Positions 51,857-60,446 of a stretch of 64,000 nucleotides of DNA are shown here, one piece after another. A model generated the notes under the pieces. The model searched no databases. It saw only the letters and a list, made by a program, of their open reading frames with translations, and was not told the DNA's origin. Position numbers and translations under genes: made by a program. This stretch comes from AC-56 sp963798705. Lineage in GTDB: Bacteria; Actinomycetota; Thermoleophilia; Solirubrobacterales; 70-9. The first letter of the stretch is position 1. Each line of letters begins with the position of its first letter. The stretch covers positions 496,001 to 560,000 of the forward strand of contig CAWCTW010000005.1 of NCBI GenBank assembly GCA_963798705.1. The letters run 5' to 3'.

Positions 51857-52738
51857 CTATTGGTCCCGCGCCGCATCCCGCGCGTACTCGGTGAAGGCGC
51901 GGGCCGCGGGAGACAGCCGGCGGTCCCGCCGCCGAAGGAGGGCGACGGGCAGCCGGACGGCCGGCCGCAAAGCCCTGACATCGACGGGCGGGCCCTCCCG
52001 GTCGGTCAGCGAACGAGGCAGCACGGCGGTCCCGAACCCGGCCGACGCCAGGCAACGGAGCAGGAACGGATCGCCGCTCTCGCACGACACGTGCAGGGAC
52101 GACCCCGCCGCGGCGAAGAACTCCTCGAGCGCGCTCATCGTCGCGGACCCCGGGCGCGGGGTGAGAATCACGCGCCCGCTCAGGGTCGGTGCGCTGACGG
52201 GACCGCGCCGGGGAGCGGTGCCCGGCGGGAAGGCCGCCACCAGCTCGTCGACGCTGACCCGCTCGGCGACGAGGCCGTCGGGCGCCTTGGCGGCGAGAAG
52301 CGAGAAGGCCGCGTCGATCTCATCCCGGGCCAGATGGCGCTGCATGTCTCCCGCGGTGCCCTCCCGCAGCGTGACGTCGACGCCCGGATGGGCGTGGCTG
52401 AAGCGCGCAAGGAGGGCCGGCACGTCGATCCCGCCGGCGGGGAGCAGCGCGCCGATCGTCACCCGCCCCCTGACGAGACCCTGGATGTCGTCGACCTCCT
52501 CGCGCACGCCGTCGACCTCGGCCAGGATCCGCCGCGCTCGAGCGGCGACGGCCTCGCCCGCCTCGGTCGGCACCACCGTCCGGCTCGTGCGCGCGAACAG
52601 CTGCGTGCCCAGCTCGGCCTCCAGGCGACGGATCTGGTGGGAGAGCGCCGACTGCGCGACGTGCAGCTCCTCGGCGGCGCGAGTGAAGTGCCGGTGCCGC
52701 GCGACCGCCTCCGCGTATCGAAGCTGGCGCAGCTCCAT
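51857..52738 (-). CDS. LysR-family transcriptional regulator
   Basis: A 293-residue LTTR. The N-terminal HTH is standard (L-R-Q-L-R-Y-A-E-A-V-A, Q-S-A-L-S-H-Q-I-R-R-L-E-A-E-L-G), followed by the effector domain with V-T-I-G-A-L-L-P. The effector is unknown. It is divergent from a GNAT gene; its leader carries a strong hairpin and the shared spacer an inverted repeat, see the regulatory entry. Confidence 0.92.
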   Translation of the reverse strand: MELRQLRYAEAVARHRHFTRAAEELHVAQSALSHQIRRLEAELGTQLFARTSRTVVPTEAGEAVAARARRILAEVDGVREEVDDIQGLVRGRVTIGALLPAGGIDVPALLARFSHAHPGVDVTLREGTAGDMQRHLARDEIDAAFSLLAAKAPDGLVAERVSVDELVAAFPPGTAPRRGPVSAPTLSGRVILTPRPGSATMSALEEFFAAAGSSLHVSCESGDPFLLRCLASAGFGTAVLPRSLTDREGPPVDVRALRPAVRLPVALLRRRDRRLSPAARAFTEYARDAARDQ

Positions 52739-52745
52739 CTCTGGC

Positions 52746-52808
52746 GCCGCCGAGCCTCAGCTCGGCGGCTGACGGGGGCCGTTCACGTGATTCATCGTAA
52801 TTCACGAT
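52746..52808. promoter_or_regulatory. LysR leader hairpin and candidate operator
   Basis: A perfect 10-bp stem, GCCGCCGAGC-CTCA-GCTCGGCGGC (52746-52769), lies 7 bases upstream of the LysR start codon and could hide its ribosome site. Further up, ATCGT-N5-ACGAT (52794-52808) has the symmetry expected of an LTTR site in the divergent promoter. Confidence 0.5.
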
Positions 52809-52863
52809 CAATCCAGTGACAACTATGTGTTGCCACGATCTTGCGAAGCGGCACAATCGAGGC

Positions 52864-53412
52864 ATGCGCCAGCCCTCGATCCGTCGCGAGCCTCACCCGG
52901 GCGACCTCGGGGCGATCATCGAGCACCACGGTCGCGTCTACGCCCGCGAGTACGGGGTCGACTCGACCTTCGAGGCGCACGTCGCCGCGGCGGTGGCGCG
53001 CTGCGCGCTGCGGGGCTTTCCGCGAGACACCGAGGCGATCTGGATCGTCGAGCGCCACGGCGGACATGCCGGGAGCCTCGCGCTCACCGATGAAGGGGAG
53101 CAAACGGGCTGGGTGCGATTCTTCGTCTTCGACCCCGAGCTGCGGGGGTCGGGACTCGGGCGGCGACTCCTGGAGGAGCTCCTCGGGACCGCGCGCGAGG
53201 CGGGGTATGAGCGCCTCGTCCTCGAGACCTTCAGCGACCTGCGCGCGGCGGCGCACCTGTACCGAAGCCACGGCTTTCGCGTCACGAGCGCCGAGACCGG
53301 CCCCCGGTGGGGGCGGGCCGAGATCACATATCAGCGGTACGAGGCCGAGCTGCAGGCGAATGGACCCGGGGCCGCGGCGAGGCCGCGGCGCGCCGCCAGA
53401 CCGGTCGTTTGA
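52864..53412 (+). CDS. GNAT N-acetyltransferase
   Basis: A 182-residue acetyltransferase. The CoA motif is F-F-V-F-D-P-E-L-R-G-S-G-L-G-R-R-L-L near residues 82-99, then E-T-F-S-D-L-R-A-A-A-H-L-Y-R-S-H-G-F. It resembles GNATs fused to MarR regulators elsewhere, but stands alone here. It is divergent from the LysR gene, which may control it. The last 20 residues are a basic low-complexity tail. Confidence 0.88.
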   Translation: MRQPSIRREPHPGDLGAIIEHHGRVYAREYGVDSTFEAHVAAAVARCALRGFPRDTEAIWIVERHGGHAGSLALTDEGEQTGWVRFFVFDPELRGSGLGRRLLEELLGTAREAGYERLVLETFSDLRAAAHLYRSHGFRVTSAETGPRWGRAEITYQRYEAELQANGPGAAARPRRAARPVV

Positions 53413-53421
53413 GAAGCCGCC

Positions 53422-53459
53422 ACGGCACCAGCCAGCCTCGGGGCTGACGCCCCTGTCAC
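53422..53459. repeat. REP-like short repeat, copy 2
   Basis: ACGGCACCAGCCAG, then TCGGGGCTGACGCCCCT and CAC, with hairpin GGGGC-TGAC-GCCCC. It lies between the convergent GNAT and ftsY ends and includes the ftsY stop. Matches 37466-37500. Confidence 0.6.
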
Positions 53460-54445
53460 TCGCCCACCAGGGCGGCGGCGAACTCGCGGGAGTCGAAGGG
53501 GCGCAGGTCCTCCAGCCCCTCGCCGGTACCGATCAGCTTCACCGGCAGCTCGAGCTCCGAGGCGATCGCGAGGGCGATCCCGCCCTTCGCGGTCCCGTCC
53601 AGCTTCGTGAGCACGACCCCGGTCAGCTCCACCGCCTTCGCGAACTCCTGCGCCTGGCGCAGCCCGTTCTGGCCCGTGGTGGCGTCGATCACGATCAGCG
53701 ACTCGTGGGGGGCGCCCTCCAGCCGCTTGGCGGCGACCCGGCGCACCTTCGCCAGCTCCTCCATCAGGTTCGTGTGGGTATGGAGACGACCCGCGGTGTC
53801 CGCGATCACCACGTCGGCCCCGCGGGACTCCGCCGCCGCGATCGCGTCGAAGACCACGGCGCCGGGATCGCCACCCGGCGCCCCGCGAACGATCTCGACG
53901 CCCGCCCGCCCGGCCCAGGTCTCGAGCTGCTCGATGGCGGCGGCACGGTAGGTGTCGGCGGCCGCGACGATCACGGACAGCCCGAGCTCCTCCCGCAGGT
54001 GCCAGGCGAGCTTGCCGATCGTCGTCGTCTTCCCGGTCCCGTTGACTCCCACCACCATCAGGAGCGCCGGCCGCTTGGTGAGGTCGATTCGGGCGCCGTC
54101 GGTCACGGCGACCTCGGCGAGCATCTCCACGAGGCGCTCGCGCACCGCCTCGCCGGCGCCGACGCTGCCGGCCTCGACCTCGCGCTCGAGCCGACCGACG
54201 ACGTCGGCAGTGGTCCTCGTCCCGACGTCGGCGAGGATCAGCGCCTCCTCCAGCCGCTCCCACGTCTCGTCGTCCAGCTGCTCGAACAGGGTCGAGCTGA
54301 GCTCGGCCTGAAGCGCCTGGCGGCTCTTGGACAGCGACTCGCGAAGCCGCCGGAGCACGCCCCTGCGCTGCGGCTCGTCTCGTTCGGGCGCCGCCGGGGC
54401 GGTGCCATCGCCCAGGTCGAACGCCTCCTGCCAGCTGCCGGCCAT
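53456..54445 (-). CDS. ftsY: signal recognition particle receptor FtsY
   Basis: A 329-residue SRP-GTPase: G-V-N-G-T-G-K-T-T-T-I-G-K-L-A, D-T-A-G-R-L-H-T-H and T-K-L-D-G-T-A-K-G-G. The acidic A domain is very short (~30 residues). It docks SRP-ribosome complexes at the membrane. It follows smc after about 36 bases, the common smc-ftsY order. Confidence 0.96.
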   Translation of the reverse strand: MAGSWQEAFDLGDGTAPAAPERDEPQRRGVLRRLRESLSKSRQALQAELSSTLFEQLDDETWERLEEALILADVGTRTTADVVGRLEREVEAGSVGAGEAVRERLVEMLAEVAVTDGARIDLTKRPALLMVVGVNGTGKTTTIGKLAWHLREELGLSVIVAAADTYRAAAIEQLETWAGRAGVEIVRGAPGGDPGAVVFDAIAAAESRGADVVIADTAGRLHTHTNLMEELAKVRRVAAKRLEGAPHESLIVIDATTGQNGLRQAQEFAKAVELTGVVLTKLDGTAKGGIALAIASELELPVKLIGTGEGLEDLRPFDSREFAAALVGE

Positions 54446-54481
54446 GGCGCCGCAGGTTAGTGTCTGCCAGGTGGCGCGCCG

Positions 54482-56917
54482 TCAGGCGGCGTCGGCTGCC
54501 TCGGCCGCGTCCTCGGCCTCGGCGTCCTGCGAGAGGCGGCGCGAGACCACCTTGGTGATCCCGCCCTTGCCCATGCTCACGCCGTACAGGACGTCCGCCG
54601 CGTCCATGGTGCGCTTCTGGTGGGTGACGATCACGAACTGCGCCCGGTCGGAGAAGCGCCGAACGAGCTGCAGGAAGCGGTCGATGTTGGCGTCGTCGAG
54701 CGCGGCCTCGACCTCGTCCAGGATGTAGAAGGGCGAGGGGCGGGCCAGGAAGACGGCGAATACGAACGCCAGCGCAACCAGCGCCTTCTCGCCGCCCGAC
54801 AAGAGCGACAGGCGGCGCGTCGCCTTGCCCGCGGGCGTGACCTCGATTTCAACACCCGCGGCGTCCTCCGCCTCGCGGCCGGGCGCCGCAGGGTGCCCGT
54901 CGATTCGGTCTTCCCCTGCCTCGTCCTCGGATTCCCCGCCGAGTACGAGGCGCGGGCTGCGCTCGTCCACGAGTCGCAGGCGGCCGCGGCCTCCGGGGAA
55001 GAGATGCTCCACGAGCTCCTCGAAGTTCCGCTGCGTGGCCTCGAAGGTCTGCTCGAAGGAGGTGCGGATCTTGCGGTCGGTGTCCGCGATCAGGCCGTCG
55101 AGCTCGGCCAGGGCCGCCTCGAGATCCGCCCGCTGCTCGGCGAGCTGCTCGACGTGCTCCTGAGCCTCGGCGTACTCGCGCTCGGCGAGCGGGTTCACCG
55201 GCCCGAGCGCCTCGCGACGGCGGGCGAGGCGCTCGAGCTTGCGCTCCACCTCCTCGCGCTCGGTCGGGTCGAGCGCCTCCTGGGCCGGCTCGACCTCGCG
55301 GCCGAGCGTCCCCGACACGCGCGCGAGCTCGGCCGAGGCCTCGTCGCGGCGGTCGCGCAGGTGGGCGGCCTTCACCTCGGCCTCCGTCACCGCCTCGCCC
55401 GTCGTGTGGAGCCGCGACTGCAGGCCCGACTCGGCCTGCGAGCACTCGCGAAGCTGCACGGTGAAGTCCTCGGCGTCGCCGCGGTCGAGCATGCGGCGCT
55501 CGAGCGCCGCCGAGCGCTCCCCGACGGCGTCGCGGGCGCCCGCCGCCGCATCGAGCAGCAGGCCGAGCCGCTCCAGCACGGCCGTGGCGGTGACGATGCG
55601 CCCCTCCAGCGAGTCCTGGCGGCGCCTGCCCAGCAGGCTTTCGACGCGGCGCGCCCCGCTCGCCGCCCGCTCCGAGGCGTCACGGATGCGCGCGACCTCG
55701 TTCGCGCGGTCGCCGTCGCTCGCCGCATCGGCGGCCGCGCGGTGGGCCCGAAGCGCCTCGTCGAGCGCGGAGCCGATGCGCCGGAGGCCGGCGCCCACCG
55801 GATCCGCGCAATCGTCGGCCCCCGCTGCCGCCTCCTCAACGAGCGCCCCAAGCGCCGCTCGCTGGCGCCCGAGCTCCGCCGCGAGCTCGCCGCGGCGGAC
55901 GGCCAGAGCCTCCGCGCGAACGCTGAGGCGCTCGTGCGCGGCTCGCATGGCCGTGAGGCGTCCCCATTCGGCGGTGCGCTCACGATCGCGATCGGCGAGG
56001 CGCGCCTCGATCTCGGTGCGCCGGGACGCGACCTCGGCGAGCTCGGACTCAACCGCCCGTCGCGCCTCGCGAGCCTTGGCGGCGGCGTCCTCGGCACCGG
56101 TCAACTCCGTCCCGTGCACGTGCAGCTCGCTGGCGAGCATGCGCCCCCGCAGCTCCGCGGATTCGCGCTCCAGGCGAGCGTGGATGTCCGCGGCCTGCGC
56201 CTGGCGCTTCAGCGGGCGCAGCCGGCTGCGCGCCTCGCGCTCCACGTCCAGCGCCCGGTCGAGGTTGTCCTGCGTGCGCTCGAGCTTGAGCTGCGCCCGG
56301 CGGCGTCGCTTGCGGTGCTTGCCCAGCCCGGCGGCCTCCTCGACCAGCAGTCGCCGCTCCCGGGGGCGGGAGTGAACGATCTCCTCCACCCGGCCCTGGC
56401 TGATCACGGAGTGCATCTCGTTGCCGAGGTTGGCGTCGGCCAGCAGCTCGATCACGTCGACCAGGCGGCACCTCGCGCCGTTCAGCCGGTACTCGCCCTC
56501 GCCGTCTCGATCGAGTCGCCTGCGGATGGAGATCTCGGAAAAACCCAGTCCTGAGTCAGACCCCGCCACCCCCGCGGCCGGCTTCACCGCCTGACCGGTC
56601 GCATCCCGCTCCCTCGAAGCCGAGGAGGTGGCGGGCATTCCTTGGAGGTCGTCCTCGTCGCTTGCGAGGACGACCTCCACCTCGGCATACCGCCGCGGCG
56701 ACTCGCCGTCGCCGCCCGCGAAGATCATGTCCTGCATCGTCTGCCCGCGGACCGCCAGCGGGCTCTGCTCGCCCATCGCCCACAGCACGGCGTCGGTGAT
56801 GTTGGACTTGCCGCACCCGTTGGGGCCGACGATCACGCTCACACCCGGCGCGAACTCGAGTCGGGTGCGCTCGGGGAACGACTTGAACCCCTTGATGGTG
56901 ATCGAGCTCAGGTGCAC
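54482..56917 (-). CDS. smc: SMC-family chromosome protein, short and without visible hinge
   Basis: An 811-residue SMC, versus about 1150-1200 usual. Head motifs are intact: Walker A G-P-N-G-C-G-K-S-N near 31-39, signature L-S-G-G-E-K-A-L and Walker B I-L-D-E-V-E-A-A-L-D-D. Between the heads only about 400 coiled-coil residues remain, and no Gly-rich hinge domain is seen. Two insertions occur, one at residues ~93-123 in the N-head (a repeat also found in the phosphotransferase gene at 62.5 kb) and one at ~650-680 in the C-head. Neighbours rnc and ftsY are the normal smc context, so it is probably the main SMC. Confidence 0.85.
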   Translation of the reverse strand: MHLSSITIKGFKSFPERTRLEFAPGVSVIVGPNGCGKSNITDAVLWAMGEQSPLAVRGQTMQDMIFAGGDGESPRRYAEVEVVLASDEDDLQGMPATSSASRERDATGQAVKPAAGVAGSDSGLGFSEISIRRRLDRDGEGEYRLNGARCRLVDVIELLADANLGNEMHSVISQGRVEEIVHSRPRERRLLVEEAAGLGKHRKRRRRAQLKLERTQDNLDRALDVEREARSRLRPLKRQAQAADIHARLERESAELRGRMLASELHVHGTELTGAEDAAAKAREARRAVESELAEVASRRTEIEARLADRDRERTAEWGRLTAMRAAHERLSVRAEALAVRRGELAAELGRQRAALGALVEEAAAGADDCADPVGAGLRRIGSALDEALRAHRAAADAASDGDRANEVARIRDASERAASGARRVESLLGRRRQDSLEGRIVTATAVLERLGLLLDAAAGARDAVGERSAALERRMLDRGDAEDFTVQLRECSQAESGLQSRLHTTGEAVTEAEVKAAHLRDRRDEASAELARVSGTLGREVEPAQEALDPTEREEVERKLERLARRREALGPVNPLAEREYAEAQEHVEQLAEQRADLEAALAELDGLIADTDRKIRTSFEQTFEATQRNFEELVEHLFPGGRGRLRLVDERSPRLVLGGESEDEAGEDRIDGHPAAPGREAEDAAGVEIEVTPAGKATRRLSLLSGGEKALVALAFVFAVFLARPSPFYILDEVEAALDDANIDRFLQLVRRFSDRAQFVIVTHQKRTMDAADVLYGVSMGKGGITKVVSRRLSQDAEAEDAAEAADAA
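56549..56641 (-). repeat. in-frame peptide-coding repeat inside smc
   Basis: The DNA around 56590-56637 matches 62520-62566 at most positions (CTGACCGGTCGC, GCTCCCT, GAAGC, GGAGG, GC-GGC). In both genes the minus-strand frame gives P-A-x-S-x-A-S-R-E-x-x-A-T-G-Q. In SMC it is inserted between two strands of the N-terminal head. Confidence 0.6.
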
Positions 56918-56993
56918 GCGCTCGGAAGGCTGTCTGTCTCGTCGGACGTGATTTCGGGCCCCAGCGGAGATTTCGCCGCGGAATGCGGGCTTC

Positions 56994-57725
56994 CTACCGC
57001 TTCAGGCGCTCCAGCGCCTCCTCCGCCGCCGCCTGCTCGGCCGCCTTCTTGCTGCGGCCCTCGCCCCGGCCGATGACGTCGGAGTCGAGCCGGGCGGCGA
57101 CCTCGAACCGCCGCGCGTGCGGCGGGCCGGCCTCGCCGATCACCTCGTAGCTTACGCGGGACCCCTCGCGCGCAAGCTGCTCCTGCAGGGCGGACTTGAA
57201 GTCGAGCATCGTCTTTAGCGCCAGCTCGACCTGGTCCGCGAAGGCCGCCACCGTGGCGTCGGAGGTCCGCTGGAAGCCGTGGTGCAGGTAGCAGGCGCCG
57301 ATCACGGCCTCGCACACCGAGGCCATGGCCCGCTCGCTGGCGAGCAGCGAGTCGACGTCGATGCCGCCCTCCGGCAACCGCGGCGCGGCCTCCGTCACCA
57401 TCGCCGGCAGGGCGAGCTCGCGCGCGACCTCGGCGCACGCGCGGCCGCTGACCGCCTGGCCGTGGATCTTCGTCAGTCGCCCGATGTCGGCCCGCGGGAA
57501 GCGGCGGAAGAGGTGCTCCGCGACCGCCAGCCCGAGCACCCCGTCGCCCAGGAAGGCGAGGCGCCCGTAGGAGTCGGCGCGATGCCCGGCCCAGGATGAA
57601 TGGGTCACCGCCCGGCGCCGCAGATCCTCCGGGAGATCGGCGATCAGGTCCGCGAGATCCGCGTGACCCCCGTCGCGACCGGCCCGCCGGCGGGAGCGGC
57701 CCAGCCTGCGGATGCCGCGCGCCAC
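56994..57725 (-). CDS. rnc: ribonuclease III-like protein with altered active site
   Basis: A 243-residue RNase III-fold protein plus C-terminal dsRNA-binding domain (G-R-S-K-K-A-A-E-Q-A-A-A). The signature normally E-R-L-E-F-L-G-D reads G-R-L-A-F-L-G-D, and the second box normally A-D-x-x-E-A reads A-S-V-C-E-A. So two of the four metal-ligand positions (E41 and D114 in E. coli numbering) are changed, while D61 and E139 remain. Cleavage may be weak or absent. GTG 57725 start; it sits between acpP and smc. Confidence 0.85.
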   Translation of the reverse strand: MARGIRRLGRSRRRAGRDGGHADLADLIADLPEDLRRRAVTHSSWAGHRADSYGRLAFLGDGVLGLAVAEHLFRRFPRADIGRLTKIHGQAVSGRACAEVARELALPAMVTEAAPRLPEGGIDVDSLLASERAMASVCEAVIGACYLHHGFQRTSDATVAAFADQVELALKTMLDFKSALQEQLAREGSRVSYEVIGEAGPPHARRFEVAARLDSDVIGRGEGRSKKAAEQAAAEEALERLKR

Positions 57726-57731
57726 GACCGG

Positions 57732-57995
57732 CTAGGCGGCGACGCCCAGGCGGCCGGCCACGAAGTCCACGGCATCGCCCACGGTCTCGATGTCGGCCGC
57801 CTCCTGCTCCGACACGCCGATGCCGTACGTGTCCTCCAGCTCCATGACCAACTCGTAGAGGTCGAGGGAATCGGCGTCCAGGTCCTCGCGCAACCGCGTC
57901 TCCTCGGTGATCTGCTCGAGCGGCACCTCGAGCTCGGTCGACAGGTGCTCGCGCACCTTCTGGAGCACGTCGGCCCTGCTGAGCTCGCCGTTCAT
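57732..57995 (-). CDS. acpP: acyl carrier protein
   Basis: An 87-residue ACP with D-L-D-A-D-S-L-D-L-Y-E-L; Ser43 is the phosphopantetheine site. The helix III region reads T-V-G-D-A-V-D-F-V. It overlaps the plsX stop (ATGA). It carries growing chains in fatty-acid synthesis. Confidence 0.95.
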   Translation of the reverse strand: MNGELSRADVLQKVREHLSTELEVPLEQITEETRLREDLDADSLDLYELVMELEDTYGIGVSEQEAADIETVGDAVDFVAGRLGVAA

Positions 57996-59053
57996 GGCTG
58001 CCGTGGCTCCGGTGGCACCGCGCTCACACCGCCCTTCCTATCACGCATCGCCCCTCGCGTCATGCCGGAGCGCTCCAACAGCTCTCCCGTCCGCTCGACC
58101 GCGCGCTCCTCGACCGCACGTACCGCCAACCGCAGGGCGTTGGCGATGCCGTCGGCGCCGGAGCTCCCGTGCCCTACCACCGCGACCCCGCGCAGGCCCA
58201 GGAGAATCGCGCCACCGGTGGTGTCCGGGTCCAGCTCCCGCCGCAGCGAGCCGAGCGCCGGGCGCAGCAGGAGCCCGCCCAATCCGGCCCGCGGCCCGGA
58301 GCGCGCCGCGCCGCGGACCGCCTCGGCGACGGCCTTCGCCGTCCCCTCGATCGTCTTCAGCATCACGTTCCCGGTGAAGCCATCGGTCACGACGACGTCC
58401 GCGGCGTCCGCCATCAGATCGCGACCCTCGGCGTTTCCCACGAAGTCGATGCCACCGGCGCCGGCCAGCCTGGAGTTGGCCTCGATCACCTCCGCGGTGC
58501 CCTTGCTCTGCTCCTCGCCGACGGAGAGCAGGGCGACCCGAGGGCCGTGGACGCCCAGCACGGCCGCGCTGAACGCCGCCCCCAGGTAGGCGAACTGAAC
58601 GAGGTCGACCGCGCGCGCCTCCGTGTTGGCGCCGACGTCGAGCAACAGAAGCGGCCGGCCGTCGCGTCCGGGCACCGGCAGCTGGACCGCGAGCGCGGGG
58701 CGGCGAACCCCCTGCATCCGCCGCAGCGCGAACAGCGCCGCGGTCATCGTCGCCCCCGTCGGCCCGGCGCTGACCAGGGCGGACGAGGGGCCGCCGGCCA
58801 CGTCCGCGGCGGCCCGCACCACGGATGCCCGGGGCCGAGACCTCACCGCTGCGACGGGCTCGTCGGAATTGGTGATCTCCTCCTCGGCCGCGACCAACTC
58901 CGCCCCCTCGAGCTCGCGAACGTCAGCCAGCGCGCTCGGGTCTCCGAACACGCGCAGCCGGATCCCCTCCGCCGCCACCGCGCGGGCGGCTGCGATCAGC
59001 GCCGGGGACCCTCGTTCCGCGCCACGGCCGTCGAGGGCCACGGTGACGGCCAA
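57992..59053 (-). CDS. plsX: phosphate acyltransferase PlsX
   Basis: A 353-residue enzyme making acyl-phosphate from acyl-ACP for phospholipid synthesis. Seen are V-A-L-D-G-R-G-A-E (usually D-x-M-G-G-D), S-A-G-P-T-G-A, D-V-G-A-N-T-E-A and G-L-R-G-V-A-V-V-G-H-G-S-S. The first motif is weaker than in typical PlsX. TTG 59053 starts it, directly after rpmF; it overlaps acpP. Confidence 0.93.
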   Translation of the reverse strand: MAVTVALDGRGAERGSPALIAAARAVAAEGIRLRVFGDPSALADVRELEGAELVAAEEEITNSDEPVAAVRSRPRASVVRAAADVAGGPSSALVSAGPTGATMTAALFALRRMQGVRRPALAVQLPVPGRDGRPLLLLDVGANTEARAVDLVQFAYLGAAFSAAVLGVHGPRVALLSVGEEQSKGTAEVIEANSRLAGAGGIDFVGNAEGRDLMADAADVVVTDGFTGNVMLKTIEGTAKAVAEAVRGAARSGPRAGLGGLLLRPALGSLRRELDPDTTGGAILLGLRGVAVVGHGSSGADGIANALRLAVRAVEERAVERTGELLERSGMTRGAMRDRKGGVSAVPPEPRQP

Positions 59054-59056
59054 GCG

Positions 59057-59278
59057 CTACTCCTCCGGACCGGCAGCCGTCTCCCGTGAGGCCGCTTCAC
59101 CGATCTCGTGCTCGATCACCTCGCGACCGGCGTAGGTCCCGCAGACGGGGCAGACGCGGTGCGGAAGGCGCGGGCTGTGACAGCGCGGGCACTCGTTTAG
59201 GCGAGGGGCGCTCACCTTGTGGGTGGCGCGACGCTTGTCGCGGCGGCTGCGGGAGGTTCTCTTCTTCGGGACGGCCAT
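59057..59278 (-). CDS. rpmF: ribosomal protein L32
   Basis: A 73-residue bL32: M-A-V-P-K-K-R-T-S-R-S-R-R-D-K-R-R-A-T-H and two zinc pairs C-P-R-C and C-P-V-C. The C-terminal acidic tail of about 18 residues is longer than usual. It lies between yceD and plsX as in most bacteria. Confidence 0.96.
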   Translation of the reverse strand: MAVPKKRTSRSRRDKRRATHKVSAPRLNECPRCHSPRLPHRVCPVCGTYAGREVIEHEIGEAASRETAAGPEE

Positions 59279-59311
59279 GAGGCTGAGGATGCTAGCGGCC
59301 TCCGTCGCGCT

Positions 59312-59836
59312 TCAGGGGTCGAGCTTCAGCTCGCGCAGCTTCGCCCAGCGGGGGTCCGGCTCGGACTCGTGCCGGTGCTCGGCGGGATCGACGTCGTTGA
59401 GGGACGCCCCGCACACCGGGCACAGCCCCCTGCAGTCGGGGCGGCACAGGAGCTGAAACGGCGCCGCGAGAGCTAGAGCGTCGTGCGCCCAGCGGGCGAG
59501 CTCGAGCTCGTCGTCCGTGATGTAGGGGCTGATCAGCTCCTCGTCGGCCGTTCGAGGCTGGTCCACCTCCCGGGCGTCGATCTCGACGGGGACGTCGGCG
59601 TCCGCCAGGCAGCGCATGCAGGGCCCGTCGACGTGTGTGGCGAAGCGCATCCGCACGGCGTACCCGGCCGCGGTCCGGGACAGGTCGAGGCGTGCCCGGA
59701 CGGCGTCGCCCCGAACCGTGTAGCGCTGTCCCCCCAGGTCGAGCTCGCCCGGATCGACCTCGAGGTCGAGGCGGCGACCCTCCCCCGAGCGCAGCGCGAA
59801 CCGCGACAGATCGACGCTGTGATATCCCGCTGCCAT
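59312..59836 (-). CDS. yceD: DUF177 protein YceD
   Basis: A 174-residue DUF177 protein: G-P-C-M-R-C-L near residue 72 and C-R-P-D-C-R-G-L-C-P-V-C-G near 130, likely zinc sites. Family members affect 23S rRNA accumulation and are nearly always beside rpmF. ATG 59836 starts the fatty-acid/ribosome block. Confidence 0.92.
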   Translation of the reverse strand: MAAGYHSVDLSRFALRSGEGRRLDLEVDPGELDLGGQRYTVRGDAVRARLDLSRTAAGYAVRMRFATHVDGPCMRCLADADVPVEIDAREVDQPRTADEELISPYITDDELELARWAHDALALAAPFQLLCRPDCRGLCPVCGASLNDVDPAEHRHESEPDPRWAKLRELKLDP

Positions 59837-59881
59837 CCCCGATCGAGATTAGCGGTACCGGGGGCCCGCGACCGACCCGCG

Positions 59882-60424
59882 ATGAGCGACCAATTCCACA
59901 TGGATCCCGAGACCTACCTGGACGAGATCCGGGCGGACGTGCCGCGCTACGACGAGCTCCAGGAGGCGACCATCGCGGCGATCCCGTTCGCCCCGAGACG
60001 GGCCCTCGAGCTCGGGGTCGGCACCGGCGAGACGACCCGCCGCCTGCTCGAGCGCTACCCGGACGCGGACGTCACCGGCCTCGACGCCCAGCCGGAGATG
60101 GTGTTCAAGGCGCGCGAGCACGGGATCGCGGTGCGGCTCGCCCGGATGCAGGATCCGCTGCCCGACGGCCCCTGGGACCTCGTGGTCTCGGTCCTCTCCG
60201 TGCACCACCTCGACGAGGACGGCAAGCGCGACCTCTTCCGGCGGGTGCGCGAGCAGTCGCGCGCCTTCGTCATGGGCGATGTCGTAATCGCGGAGCCGCA
60301 GGTCGCCTCGCTCGAGGACGGCGTCGACATGCCGTCCAGGGCCGCGGACATGGCGTCGTGGTCCGGCGGCGAGATCGTTTGGCGCGGCGACGACCTGGCG
60401 GTGATCCGGGCGGTCTACGGCTGA
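59882..60424 (+). CDS. class I SAM-dependent methyltransferase
   Basis: A 180-residue methyltransferase: motif I A-L-E-L-G-V-G-T-G-E-T near residue 40, acidic loop V-T-G-L-D-A-Q near 62, and V-V-S-V-L-S-V-H-H-L near 103. It is shorter than many and has no added domain. ATG 59882 is 45 bases from the divergent yceD start. The substrate is unknown. Confidence 0.88.
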   Translation: MSDQFHMDPETYLDEIRADVPRYDELQEATIAAIPFAPRRALELGVGTGETTRRLLERYPDADVTGLDAQPEMVFKAREHGIAVRLARMQDPLPDGPWDLVVSVLSVHHLDEDGKRDLFRRVREQSRAFVMGDVVIAEPQVASLEDGVDMPSRAADMASWSGGEIVWRGDDLAVIRAVYG

Positions 60425-60446
60425 TCGGGCACTCGCCGTGACACGG

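Noticed and set aside
54850..54915. Third copy of the in-frame repeat in the SMC C-head
   Set aside because: Only a loose P-A-A ... R-E-A-E-D-A-A-G resemblance; the DNA match is too weak to count as a copy.
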